Source: a virus. From it: a stretch of 26,677 nucleotides of DNA. The translations under genes and the position numbers were made by a program. The first letter of the stretch is position 1. Every line of letters begins with the position of its first letter. Positions 1 through 8,517 of this stretch are shown here, piece by piece. The DNA is taken from positions 1 through 26,677 of IMG/VR virus record IMGVR_UViG_3300037502_002650; one strand, written 5' to 3'. The notes under the pieces were generated by a model that saw nothing but the letters and a program-made list of their open reading frames with translations, was not told the DNA's origin and ran no database searches.

Positions 1-1231
1 TCAGGGTGATGCCGTAGCCGCCTGTCTTCGGTTGGCCCACGAAGAATCGCAGCGGGTTCTGCGGGTCTTGGAAACGCTGGATGGTGGCCTGCCGCTCGTC
101 CTGCGGCGTTTCGCCGTAGTAGGTTGCGGCCGATTCGGGCCCGAAGCGCTTGCGCAGGGCCTCGGTGATCCGAAGGAGATCCGCGGTCCACGTTGCCCAG
201 ATGATGGCCTTCCCGTCGATTTCCTCGATGACGTCGAGCAGTTCCGACAGGCGGTTGCTTGGCAGTTGGTGCATGGTGCCGTTGTCGTCTGTCAGGAATC
301 CGCAACAGATTTGCTGGAGCCGCATGATCTGCGTGAGGACGCTGGCGGTAGTTGCGAGTTCGCCGCTGGCCAGTTGGGCGAGGGCGAGCTTCTTCATCTG
401 GAGGTACGCGCTGTCCTGTTCCGGTGTGAGCGCGACATCTCGTCGCATATATACCTTTTCGGGTATATCGAGGCAGTCCTCTTTGAGCACGCGAGACGAG
501 AACTTGGCCAGCTTCTTGGACAACTCGTCGAGGCGCTGGTAGCCGACGATCTCTTGGAACGACCTGTGCCCCATCGTCCGCCGGACGACATGGGCGTAGC
601 GGTTCTGGAAGGAGAAGTAGGATGAGAAGCCCAGAGCCTTGTCCTCCAAGAACATGCACTGGCTGTAGAGGTCCATAGGGTTCTTGGTGACGGGAGAGCC
701 TGTCAGAAGCCGCCGATAGCGGGCGAAGGCTCGGCCTACGCGGACCACGGCCTTGGTTCTCGCGGCGGTGCGGTTCTTGATGGTCGTGCTCTCGTCGACG
801 ACCATGATGTTGGCGGGGTTCCGGCGCAGGAAGAGTTCCGCAACCTTGGTTCCCTTGGCCGTGGACATCGCTTCGATGTTCATAACGAGGATCTTCAGAG
901 CCGCCATGTCTTCGTCGATCAGGGCGGTCAGTTCCTTGAGATAGGCCTTGCTCTCTTTGGGCTCCCAACGGACCACGCGCCGCGGAACGCTGTCCGGGAG
1001 GTGGGCGGGGATTTCGCCTTTTGCCCAGTTGTCGTACACGCCTTTCGGTGCCAAGATGAGTGCCGCCCTGACCTTGCCCGCGAAGAACAGAGCGGCCATG
1101 TTGTCGATGGCGACCTTCGTCTTGCCCGTGCCCATTTCCATGAACAGGCCCCAGTACTCTGCGTCCCACGATTTTTCGAGCACGTCCTTCTGGTGAGCGT
1201 ACGGGGTGGTCTTGTAGCTGTATCTGAGCAT
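1..1231 (-). CDS. SNF2-family DEAD/DEAH-like helicase, truncated at window edge
   Basis: The minus strand is open from ATG at 1231 to the left edge (410 codons, no stop seen). Visible SF2/SNF2 motifs are Walker A MGTGKT (residues 33-38), the motif II VVDEST (144-149), motif III LLTGSP (about 175), and near the edge TGGYGITL, which corresponds to the start of the second RecA lobe's motif V. Only the last part of lobe 2, including motif VI, is missing. A ribosome binding site AAGGGAGAA precedes the start. Proteins of this type are ATP-driven DNA translocases or helicases encoded in phage replication modules, acting in recombination or fork restart. It diverges from the replication operon that starts at 1330. 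Family assignment is firm; the exact role is inferred. Confidence 0.9.
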   Translation of the reverse strand, partial: MLRYSYKTTPYAHQKDVLEKSWDAEYWGLFMEMGTGKTKVAIDNMAALFFAGKVRAALILAPKGVYDNWAKGEIPAHLPDSVPRRVVRWEPKESKAYLKELTALIDEDMAALKILVMNIEAMSTAKGTKVAELFLRRNPANIMVVDESTTIKNRTAARTKAVVRVGRAFARYRRLLTGSPVTKNPMDLYSQCMFLEDKALGFSSYFSFQNRYAHVVRRTMGHRSFQEIVGYQRLDELSKKLAKFSSRVLKEDCLDIPEKVYMRRDVALTPEQDSAYLQMKKLALAQLASGELATTASVLTQIMRLQQICCGFLTDDNGTMHQLPSNRLSELLDVIEEIDGKAIIWATWTADLLRITEALRKRFGPESAATYYGETPQDERQATIQRFQDPQNPLRFFVGQPKTGGYGITL

Positions 1232-1243
1232 CGAAATTCTCCC

Positions 1244-1272
1244 TTGACACGGGAGAACGTATCGGATCTTAT
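1244..1272 (+). promoter_or_regulatory. Candidate promoter of the replication operon, overlapping a TATGCGA element
   Basis: TTGACA at 1244-1249 is followed after 17 bp by TCTTAT at 1267-1272 (4 of 6 matches to TATAAT). TATGCGA lies at 1270-1276 and is followed by TTGTCAA, so the region is flanked by TTGACA and TGTCAA in inverted orientation. It lies in the 98-bp divergent gap between the helicase and the first rightward gene. The promoter is a prediction from sequence alone. Confidence 0.5.
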
Positions 1273-1329
1273 GCGAACTTGTCAACCCCGACGGGCTGGC
1301 ACGACACACGAAGCACGAAAGGACGTCTG

Positions 1330-1917
1330 ATGAACAACGACATACTTGCCATGATGGAGGACGAAGCGCCCTCCGTCGCCGCGCAGAACCTCGGAGGGTC
1401 TGCCCTGTCCGCAGTCTCCATCCTTGCACGCAAGATGCGCGACATGGAACAGGAGATCGAAACGGCGGAGGCAGCGCTGAGTTCGCTCAAGAAGCAGTAC
1501 TTGAAGTTGACTGACGAAGAACTGCCCGCAGTTCTGGAGGAACTCGGCATCGCCGAGATGAAGCTCGACGACGGCAGCAAGATCAAGCTGACGCAGATCT
1601 ACGGCGCGTCCATCCCCGTCGACCGCCGGGAAGAGGCCTTCGCTTGGCTGCGCGAGAACGGCTATGACGACATCATCAAGAACACCGTCGCCTGTTCCTT
1701 CGGGCGCGGGGAGGATGATAAGGCCGCGAAATTCACTGACAGCATCCGTCGCATGGGTCTTGCGCCGGACACCAAGACCGAGGTCCACGCAATGACGCTC
1801 AAGGCGTTCGTCCGCGAGCGCGTGGAAACGGGCGACGAACTGCCCATGGACCTCTTCGGCGCCTTTGTTGGACAGCGCGCCGTCATCAAGAATGCAACCG
1901 TCAAGAAGGACAAGTGA
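1330..1917 (+). CDS. Conserved-looking phage early protein with coiled coil, function unknown
   Basis: A 195-residue protein. ATG at 1330 is chosen because GAAAGGA lies just upstream; an in-frame TTG at 1279 would fall inside the promoter region. Residues about 28-62 are heptad-like and charged (KMRDMEQEIETAEAAL), consistent with a coiled coil, followed by a mixed alpha/beta region. It is the first gene of the replication operon and ends one base before the SSB-like gene, so the two are probably co-translated. Its position next to an SSB-like gene recalls nuclease-inhibitor (Gam-like) or SSB-partner proteins, but no diagnostic motif supports either role. Confidence 0.8.
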   Translation: MNNDILAMMEDEAPSVAAQNLGGSALSAVSILARKMRDMEQEIETAEAALSSLKKQYLKLTDEELPAVLEELGIAEMKLDDGSKIKLTQIYGASIPVDRREEAFAWLRENGYDDIIKNTVACSFGRGEDDKAAKFTDSIRRMGLAPDTKTEVHAMTLKAFVRERVETGDELPMDLFGAFVGQRAVIKNATVKKDK

Positions 1918-1918
1918 A

Positions 1919-2701
1919 ATGGCAAAACCCAGCACAGCGGTGGCTACCGCGAACGAGACGGCCGTCGCCGCTTTCGATCCGTCGATGTTCGAAGCCGACG
2001 CAGGGCGCGGCATGGAGAACATGGGGCAGGAAGATCTCGCCCTCCCGTTCCTCAAGATCGTATCCGGCCTAGATACGATCCTCGACACCCGCGAAGACGT
2101 CCGCAAGGGCGACATTCTCAACACCGTGTCCGGTCAGGCGTACAAGGGCAAGGAAGGCATCCGCGTAATCCCCTGCGCCTACCAGCGCAGGTTCATCCAG
2201 TGGGCACCGCGCGGATCCGGAACTGGCGCCCCGCGCGCGATCTACGACCCCGACCAAGAGCGTCCGAAAACGCAGCGTAGCGCCGAGGACAATCGCGAGT
2301 ACGTCGTCGGCGGAAACGGCGATTATATCGACGAGACGCACCAGCACTTCGTCATCGTGCTCAACCCGGATGGCTCGGCGGAAACGGCGCTCATCGCCAT
2401 GAAGTCCACGCAACTCAAGAAGTCGCGGAAGTGGAACTCCATGATCCAGAGCCGTTCCATGGTCGGGAAGAACGGCCCCTTCACGCCGCCGCGCTTCTCA
2501 CACGTCTACCTGCTTAAATCCGTGGCCGAGGAGAACTCCAAAGGCTCGTGGCACGGATGGGAGGTCGCCCTCGAAGGCCCCGTAACCGACGCAAGCCTCT
2601 ACAAACGCGCCAGAGACTTCGCGAACTCCATCCTCGCTGGCGATGTCGTCGTCCGTCACGTTGACGAAGAAGACCGGAACGAAGCAGATATCCCGTTCTG
2701 A
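1919..2701 (+). CDS. Probable single-stranded DNA-binding protein with SSB-type acidic tail
   Basis: A 260-residue protein starting at ATG 1919, immediately after the TGA of the gene before. It is not a typical OB-fold SSB by eye, but its last residues, DEEDRNEADIPF, closely resemble the acidic tail ending DDDIPF by which bacterial SSB recruits repair and replication enzymes. The body has many basic and aromatic residues (for example KKSRKWNSMIQ). Its place directly before the primase fits a coating protein for replication, comparable in role to T7 gp2.5. What is seen is the tail and the context; ssDNA binding is inferred. It could instead be a recombination-associated protein. Confidence 0.6.
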   Translation: MAKPSTAVATANETAVAAFDPSMFEADAGRGMENMGQEDLALPFLKIVSGLDTILDTREDVRKGDILNTVSGQAYKGKEGIRVIPCAYQRRFIQWAPRGSGTGAPRAIYDPDQERPKTQRSAEDNREYVVGGNGDYIDETHQHFVIVLNPDGSAETALIAMKSTQLKKSRKWNSMIQSRSMVGKNGPFTPPRFSHVYLLKSVAEENSKGSWHGWEVALEGPVTDASLYKRARDFANSILAGDVVVRHVDEEDRNEADIPF

Positions 2702-2754
2702 TCGCGACAAGGGCGTCCCGCACAGGGGCGCCCTACACACCCCGCGAGGACACA

Positions 2755-4293
2755 ATGCTGACGCAGAAATTCATGGCCATCTTCGATGGCCTAGAAGAAG
2801 CCTATGGCTACTACAAAATCGAAAAACGAGAAGCCAACGGCAAGAACAAAGGCAAGGCAGGCATACTCCGCGAACCGCGGACCACGGCCCTGTGGGAAAA
2901 CCACCTGTCGGGCAAGGGCGCCTCCCTTGGCATCATCCCCATCAACGCGCAGAACATGTGCAAGTGGGGCTGCATCGACATCGACCAATATCCGCTGGAC
3001 CACGCGGCGCTGATGCAGAACATCCGGCGGCAAAAGCTGCCGCTCGTCGTCTGCCGTTCAAAGAGCGGCGGGGCGCACTGCTTCCTGTTCGCCACAGAGT
3101 GGATCGAAGCGCGAGACATGCAGAACTCCCTGCAATGCCTTGCCTCCACGCTTGGGTACAGCGACAGCGAAATCTTCCCCAAGCAGGTCAAACTCAACCT
3201 TGAGCGCGGGGACGTCGGCAACTTCCTGAACCTGCCGTACTATGACGCGGAGGACGGGCTGCGCTACGCCTTCCACGACGATGGCACTTCCGCCACGCTG
3301 GAAGAGTTCGTCGGGCTATACCAGCAGTATGTACAGACGCCGGAGCAGATCCTTCGTTTGCAGAATACCGACAGCATCAGCGACCCGATGATTGAGCACG
3401 CACCGCCGTGTTTGCAGGCGCTGATGAGGATCAAGGTCGGAGAGGGCGCGCGCAACAACGGCCTGTTCGACTTTGGAGTGTTTTTGCGCCAAGCGTACGT
3501 CGAAACGTGGGAGAGCGAGATCCTGCGTTACAACATGGAGTACATCGACCCGCCGTTGCCCTTGAATGAGGTCAACACAGTCGCCAAGCAACTGAACAAG
3601 AAAGACTACACCTACAAGTGCAGTGACGCGCCCATCAAGGCGTACTGCAACAAGGAACTCTGCCGCACGAAGAAGTTTGGCGTCAACTCTGCCGTGCAAG
3701 GGGCGACCATCGCCAACCTGAGAAAGTACAACTCGACGCCTCCGGTCTGGTTCCTCGACGTCAACGGAGAGCCGCTGGAGATCGACACGGAAGCGCTGAT
3801 GAACCAAGGGGCGTTTCAGAAGGCCTGCACCGAGCAACTCAACTTCATGCCGCGCACGGTCAACAAGTCGACGTGGGAGGGGCAGATCAGCCGCCTTCTG
3901 TCGGAGATGCGCGACAACGAAAGCGCCATCATCGAAGTGGCGCAGGATGCCAGCGTGTCCGGCCAGTTCTACGACTTCCTTGAAGAGTTCTGCCGACACC
4001 TGCAACAGGCGCAGGACAGGGAAGAAATCCTGCTTCGCCGCCCGTGGACAGACGAAGATCGCGGCCTGACCTACTTCCGACTCAAGGACTTGGAAGGCTT
4101 CCTCAAGAAGAACAAGTTCTTCGAATACAAGAGCCACAAGATTGCCCAGCGCCTGCGGGACATCAACGGCGAAAGTATCGTCCTCAAGATCAAAGGCCGC
4201 GCGGTTCGCGTCTGGCAGATTCCGGCCTTCGAAGTGGCCGACGTCGACATAGCTGCGCCCATGTTTGGAAACGGAAAGGAGATCCCGTTTTGA
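2755..4293 (+). CDS. Archaeo-eukaryotic-type (AEP) DNA primase, TOTE-primase-like
   Basis: A 512-residue protein from ATG 2755 (GAGGA upstream). The N-terminal half carries the primase catalytic signature: metal-binding CIDID (D75, D77), then SKSGGAHCFLF (residues 102-112, with His108), then EIFPKQ (139-144) followed by NFLNLPYY. This order matches the primase domain known from TOTE conflict systems and plasmid or phage AEPs. Cysteines at about 219, 289, 298 and 303 (C-x8-C-x4-C for the last three) suggest a metal or Fe-S-binding linker. The C-terminal about 170 residues are of unknown fold. The protein ends GNGKEIPF, an IPF tip shared with the SSB-like protein. It should synthesise primers for the phage family A polymerase. 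Confidence 0.85.
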   Translation: MLTQKFMAIFDGLEEAYGYYKIEKREANGKNKGKAGILREPRTTALWENHLSGKGASLGIIPINAQNMCKWGCIDIDQYPLDHAALMQNIRRQKLPLVVCRSKSGGAHCFLFATEWIEARDMQNSLQCLASTLGYSDSEIFPKQVKLNLERGDVGNFLNLPYYDAEDGLRYAFHDDGTSATLEEFVGLYQQYVQTPEQILRLQNTDSISDPMIEHAPPCLQALMRIKVGEGARNNGLFDFGVFLRQAYVETWESEILRYNMEYIDPPLPLNEVNTVAKQLNKKDYTYKCSDAPIKAYCNKELCRTKKFGVNSAVQGATIANLRKYNSTPPVWFLDVNGEPLEIDTEALMNQGAFQKACTEQLNFMPRTVNKSTWEGQISRLLSEMRDNESAIIEVAQDASVSGQFYDFLEEFCRHLQQAQDREEILLRRPWTDEDRGLTYFRLKDLEGFLKKNKFFEYKSHKIAQRLRDINGESIVLKIKGRAVRVWQIPAFEVADVDIAAPMFGNGKEIPF

Positions 4294-4769
4294 CGACAAT
4301 CCCGACTGAAATACCCGGCGTGAACCTCCGTTTCTTCGACTTCAGCGAGGAAACGCGGGACCGCATTTGGGAGATCTACCGCAGGAGGAAGGTCGACAAG
4401 ATGACGCTTCGTGCTATGGCCCCAATCTACGGAGTGAGCAAGGAGCGCATTCGGCAGCTTGTTGCCAAGGCGCACAGGGCCGAGACCAAGCGCAAGCAGT
4501 TGAAGCGGCGGATGGAGCGAGGGGACGTTCCTCTGAGGATGGAAAACATGCCCCTGTCCGCAACCTGCTACTACGCCTTGAAACGTCTGGAAGCCCTGCG
4601 AATGACGCCAGAGGAGTTCGTGACGACCTTCACCATCCTAGACGTCATCAAGGTCAAGGGCATGGGCAGGACACACTTTATGACGCTTTTCAAGGCGTTG
4701 GAGGAAATAGCCCCAGATGCTGCGAATCTTTGGACCGCCCGGGACAGGGAAAACAACAACGCTGCTTAA
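4290..4769 (+). CDS. Sigma region-4-like HTH joined to an RNAP alpha-CTD-like HhH domain
   Basis: 159 residues if started at TTG 4290, which overlaps the primase stop by four bases and has AAAGGAG nine bases upstream; GTG at 4320 is an alternative start. Residues 38-61 (MTLRAMAPIYGVSKERIRQL and the next few) match the helix-turn-helix of sigma-70 region 4, where the usual form is GVSRERVRQIE. Residues 88-138 (LSATCYYALKRLEAL, then KVKGMGRTHF) resemble the helix-hairpin-helix of the RNA polymerase alpha C-terminal domain. Both parts bind DNA or RNA polymerase in their parent proteins, so a phage transcription regulator is likely. The last 53 bases overlap the UvrD-like gene. Confidence 0.75.
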   Translation: MTTIPTEIPGVNLRFFDFSEETRDRIWEIYRRRKVDKMTLRAMAPIYGVSKERIRQLVAKAHRAETKRKQLKRRMERGDVPLRMENMPLSATCYYALKRLEALRMTPEEFVTTFTILDVIKVKGMGRTHFMTLFKALEEIAPDAANLWTARDRENNNAA

Positions 4770-6243
4770 CATGGTCGACGACGCCCTCTCATCGGGCGTC
4801 GCGCCGACACAGATCGCCTTCCTTGCCTATACCCGGAAGGCCGCGACCGAAGCGAAGGAACGCGCTTCGGCTCGTTTTGGTTTGGACCCGAAGAAGGACC
4901 TCGTCTACTTCCGGACCATCCACAGTCTCGCGCTGGCACTGTCTACAATCCGCGCCGACCAGATCATGCAGCAGGAACACTACAAGGAGATCGGCCACCA
5001 CTGCGGCGTATCACTCGGCGATACAGCCCTGCCTGATTTCGAAGAGGACCTGCCAACCATAGCCTCGTCCAAGGACCCCATCCTCGGCCTCATCAACCTA
5101 GCCCGGCTTCGCAAGGTTCCCCTGCGGGTGCAGTACAATGCGAGCAACGTCGACATACCTTGGAACGTCGTGGCCTACGTTGACCGCACCATCACAGCTT
5201 ACAAAAACCGCTTCGGGCTTTTTGACTTCACCGACATGCTCGAAACCTTCGTCAAGGAGGCCAGCACCTATTGCCCGCGCTTCCAACTCACCTTCGTCGA
5301 CGAAGCCCAAGACCTGAGCCCGCTCCAGTGGGACATTGCCCACATCCTAGACGACAACTCCTCGCGCATGTACGTCGCGGGCGATGACGACCAAGCGATC
5401 TACGCATGGGCGGGCGCCGACGTAGATCACTTCATCAACCTACCCGGCGGTAGCGAAACACTCCACCAATCCTTCCGCGTGCCGCGGGCCGTGCATCGCG
5501 TCGCGGAAAACGTGGCCTCTCGGATCTACCGCCGTTTCCCAAAACGCTACGACCCACGCCCAGAAGAGGGCAGCGTCTCTCGTATCCACGACGTCGAAAC
5601 GCTCCTGAAGCAGGGCCTGCTCGACAGCGGGAACTGGCTCGTCCTCGCGCAGTCCGGGTACATGCTGGCGCCCGTTGCCCTAGACCTGAAATCCAGCGGC
5701 TACCTGTTCAACTATCGCGGCCATCGGTCCATCTCCGAGCGCATCAGCGCTGCCGTCAACGGGTGGGAGCAGTTGCGTAAAGGGCGCACCATCACCGTCG
5801 ACACTGCCCGCACCATCTACAGCCTCATGTCGATGGACAGAATCAAACGTGGTTTCAAGAAGTTGCCGGGACTTGAGGATTCTGATACCGTCCATCTCGA
5901 AATGCTCATCGCGGACCACGGGCTTCTCGCCAACAAGGACATGATCTGGTCCGAAGCCCTCGACCGCATCCCACAAGCAGACCGAGCCTACATCACCGCA
6001 CTCCTCCGCAGAGGCGAGAAATTCAATGCCGCGCCCCGCATCACGATCTCCACGATCCACGGATCAAAGGGCGGAGAAGCCGACAACGTCGTGCTGTTCA
6101 CGGACCTCAGCCCCGCGGCCTCGTCCGAAATGCAGAACAGGCCCGACGACATGCACCGCGTTTTCTATGTCGGCGTGACGCGGGCCAAGCAAAATCTTTA
6201 CATCGTTGAGGCAGAAGACAGGACAAGGGGATACGACCTATGA
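4717..6243 (+). CDS. UvrD/Rep-like superfamily 1A DNA helicase
   Basis: A 508-residue protein. All SF1A motifs are in order: GPPGTGKTTT (motif I, residues 6-15), AYTRKAATEA (Ia), FVDEAQDLSPLQ (II), GDDDQAIYAWAG (III), QSFRVP (IV), TISTIHGSKGGEADNVVL (V) and VFYVGVTRAKQNLYIV (VI). It is shorter than UvrD (about 720 residues), mainly through reduced 1B/2B insertions, as in other phage versions. It should unwind DNA 3' to 5' using ATP and may serve as the replication or recombination helicase, as no DnaB-type helicase is seen here. ATG 4717 has GGAGGAAA upstream; the start overlaps the previous gene and the stop overlaps the next by four bases. Confidence 0.93.
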   Translation: MLRIFGPPGTGKTTTLLNMVDDALSSGVAPTQIAFLAYTRKAATEAKERASARFGLDPKKDLVYFRTIHSLALALSTIRADQIMQQEHYKEIGHHCGVSLGDTALPDFEEDLPTIASSKDPILGLINLARLRKVPLRVQYNASNVDIPWNVVAYVDRTITAYKNRFGLFDFTDMLETFVKEASTYCPRFQLTFVDEAQDLSPLQWDIAHILDDNSSRMYVAGDDDQAIYAWAGADVDHFINLPGGSETLHQSFRVPRAVHRVAENVASRIYRRFPKRYDPRPEEGSVSRIHDVETLLKQGLLDSGNWLVLAQSGYMLAPVALDLKSSGYLFNYRGHRSISERISAAVNGWEQLRKGRTITVDTARTIYSLMSMDRIKRGFKKLPGLEDSDTVHLEMLIADHGLLANKDMIWSEALDRIPQADRAYITALLRRGEKFNAAPRITISTIHGSKGGEADNVVLFTDLSPAASSEMQNRPDDMHRVFYVGVTRAKQNLYIVEAEDRTRGYDL

Positions 6244-6533
6244 AGCGAGATGACGTGCTCGAAACAGCCAAGGCCCTCATCAACGGAGACCGGGCACGCG
6301 ACTACGGCGACGCCTTGGAAATGCACACGCGCATTGCCGACGGGTGGAATATCATCGTCGCCAGTGCCCTACGGACGCACGGCAGCATCACCGCCTCGCA
6401 CGTCGCGCTGATGATGGACTGGCTGAAGACATCCCGCCTGCTCGTCACGCTCAACCATGCCGATAGCTGGGTGGACAAAACGGCGTACTCGGCCCTCGGT
6501 GCAGAGTTCCAGCATAGCGGGGCAAAGGAATGA
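6240..6533 (+). CDS. DUF6378-like small phage protein
   Basis: A 97-residue protein starting ATGA over the helicase stop. The pattern TAKALINGDRARDYGDALE near the start and HADSWVDKTAYSALGAE near the end matches, from memory, the small phage family DUF6378, which has no established biochemical role. It is often encoded within phage nucleotide-metabolism or replication modules. Here it lies between the helicase and the polymerase with four-base overlaps on both sides, so it is almost certainly translated with them. Confidence 0.75.
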   Translation: MKRDDVLETAKALINGDRARDYGDALEMHTRIADGWNIIVASALRTHGSITASHVALMMDWLKTSRLLVTLNHADSWVDKTAYSALGAEFQHSGAKE

Positions 6534-8422
6534 GCCTGCAACTGGCCATGTTCGCCCCAAAGAGCGAGTGGGTTCCCCCGCTGGAGCTTCCGGACATCAC
6601 TTCCGCGTCCAAGATCGCGGTCGACGTCGAAACCTGCGATCCCAACCTCAAGGAACTCGGCCCCGGGTGGGCGCGCGGGGACGGATTCGTTGTCGGCTAC
6701 GCCATCGCGACGGACGGCTGGTCCGGTTACATCCCCGTCCGGCACAAGGGCGGCGGCAATCTGGACGAGCGCATCGTCAACCGCTGGCTCAAAAAGGTCT
6801 TCGAGTGCCCCGCCGACAAAATCATGCACAACGCCCAGTACGACATGGGCTGGATTCGGCGCATGGGCTTCACCATCAACGGCCGCGTCATCGACACTAT
6901 GGTCATCGCGTCCCTGCTCGACGAAAACCGCTTCTCCTACAGCCTGAACTCCATCGCCTACGACTACCTCAACAAGACCAAGTCCGAAAAGGAACTGATC
7001 GAAGCGGCTCGGTCCTTCGGCATCGACCCCAAGGCCGAAATGTGGAAGATGCCCGCCATGTACGTCGGGCCCTATGCCGAAGCCGACGCTGTCCTCACCC
7101 TCGAACTCTGGCAGCACTTCGCAGCCAAAATCGAAACGGAAGGCCTGCAACAGATCACGGCCCTCGAACTCGACCTCCTGCCCTGCCTCGTTGACATGAC
7201 GTGGCGCGGCGTCCGCGTTGACATGGACCGCGTCGAGCGCACGCGCGATGCCCTGCTCAAGCGCGAGAAGGCCGTCCTCGCCGAACTGCGACGCAAGATC
7301 GGGTGGGACGTCGAGATCTGGGCAGCGCAGTCGCTCGCCAAAGCCTTCGAAGAACTCGGCATCGCCTTTCCGAAAACGGAAAAAGGCGCCCCGTCCTTCA
7401 CCAAGAACTTTCTCGCCAACAACGACGATCCCGTTGCAAAATTGATCGTCGAAGCGCGGAACCTCAACAAGACCTCCGGCACCTTCATCAATACGATAAA
7501 CCGGCACTGCGGCTCAGACGGCCGCATTCATGCCCATATCAATCAGATCCGATCCGACGACGGCGGCACAGTCTCTGGTCGCATCTCCATGTCCAACCCA
7601 AACCTCCAACAGATCCCGGCCCGCGACCCAGAACTCGGGCCCATGATCCGTTCGCTCTTCCTGCCAGAAGAAGGGCAACAGTGGGCCGCAATCGACTTCT
7701 CGCAGCAAGAACCGCGGATCTTGGTCCACTACGCCTACGTCTACGGCAAGTCGCGCGGGTCAGACCTCCTCGGCGCGCCGGAGTTCGTCGAGCGCTACCG
7801 CAGCGACCCGTCGACAGACTTCCACACCATGGTCGCCGAGATGGCATCCATCCCCCGCAAGCAGGCCAAGACGATCAACCTCGGCGTGATGTACGGCATG
7901 GGCGTCGAGAAGCTGGCCGACCAACTCGACATCGGCAAAGAGGAAGCCAAGGCCCTGCTCGCCCAGTATGACGAGCGCGTCCCTTTCGTCAAAGGCCTGA
8001 CCAAGGGCGTGATGAACCGTCTCAACGAGACCTCGTCGCGCGGCACACTGCGCTCGCTGCTCGGTCGCCAACTGCGCTTCGATCTCTGGGAGCCCGACAC
8101 CTTCGGCATGAACAAGGCCATGTCCTACAAGGAAGCCGTCGATACATACGGGCCAACCACCAGACTGCGCCGAGCCTACACCTACAAGGCGCTCAACCGC
8201 CTGATCCAAGCCTCTGCCGCAGACATGACAAAGCAGGCCATGGTCAACATCTACAAGACAGGCCGCGTGCCGCTCATCCAGATCCACGACGAAATCGCCA
8301 TATCCGTGGCCGACGCCGACGAAGCGCGGACCGTGGCCCAGATCATGGAAACCGCCGTGCCGCTCGAAGTGCCGAGCAAGTGTGACGTCGAAATAGGGCC
8401 GTCTTGGGGCGAAGCGGAATAA
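6530..8422 (+). CDS. polA: Family A DNA polymerase with 3'-5' proofreading exonuclease
   Basis: A 630-residue protein. The exonuclease domain shows VDVET (D32, E34), HNAQYD (N101, D105) and YAEAD (Y182, D186), so all catalytic residues are present and proofreading should be active. The polymerase domain shows motif A AAIDFSQQEPRIL (about 388), motif B RKQAKTINLGVMYG (about 442) and motif C IQIHDEIA (about 583). It lacks the 5'-3' exonuclease domain of bacterial Pol I, as is usual for phage replicases. It is the last gene of the operon that begins at 1330 and should copy the phage genome from primers made by the AEP primase. Confidence 0.96.
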   Translation: MSLQLAMFAPKSEWVPPLELPDITSASKIAVDVETCDPNLKELGPGWARGDGFVVGYAIATDGWSGYIPVRHKGGGNLDERIVNRWLKKVFECPADKIMHNAQYDMGWIRRMGFTINGRVIDTMVIASLLDENRFSYSLNSIAYDYLNKTKSEKELIEAARSFGIDPKAEMWKMPAMYVGPYAEADAVLTLELWQHFAAKIETEGLQQITALELDLLPCLVDMTWRGVRVDMDRVERTRDALLKREKAVLAELRRKIGWDVEIWAAQSLAKAFEELGIAFPKTEKGAPSFTKNFLANNDDPVAKLIVEARNLNKTSGTFINTINRHCGSDGRIHAHINQIRSDDGGTVSGRISMSNPNLQQIPARDPELGPMIRSLFLPEEGQQWAAIDFSQQEPRILVHYAYVYGKSRGSDLLGAPEFVERYRSDPSTDFHTMVAEMASIPRKQAKTINLGVMYGMGVEKLADQLDIGKEEAKALLAQYDERVPFVKGLTKGVMNRLNETSSRGTLRSLLGRQLRFDLWEPDTFGMNKAMSYKEAVDTYGPTTRLRRAYTYKALNRLIQASAADMTKQAMVNIYKTGRVPLIQIHDEIAISVADADEARTVAQIMETAVPLEVPSKCDVEIGPSWGEAE

Positions 8423-8434
8423 AAACAAAGCCTG

Positions 8435-8491
8435 CTGCGACAATCTAGATAAAGTGCTTGCATCTATAAGCGGCACCATATATTGTCGCAG
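8435..8491 (+). promoter_or_regulatory. Promoter with a flanking 10-bp inverted repeat (operator candidate)
   Basis: CTGCGACAAT at 8435-8444 and ATTGTCGCAG at 8482-8491 are exact reverse complements. Between them TTGCAT (8458-8463) and TATTGT (8481-8486), 17 bp apart, form a plausible promoter, and the right arm overlaps the -10 element. A bound repressor would block this promoter. The downstream RHH-like gene at 8518 may control itself here, which is inference. Confidence 0.55.
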
Positions 8492-8517
8492 ACAGCGCGC
8501 AACAGAGCAGGCAAGAC

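Noticed and set aside
1279-1329. TTG start of the first replication gene
   Set aside because: It falls a few bases after the predicted -10 element; ATG 1330 has a better ribosome site.
6302-7507. Long minus-strand frame
   Set aside because: It lies opposite the DUF6378-like and polymerase genes, both of which have clear motifs; it results from the codon bias of the plus strand.
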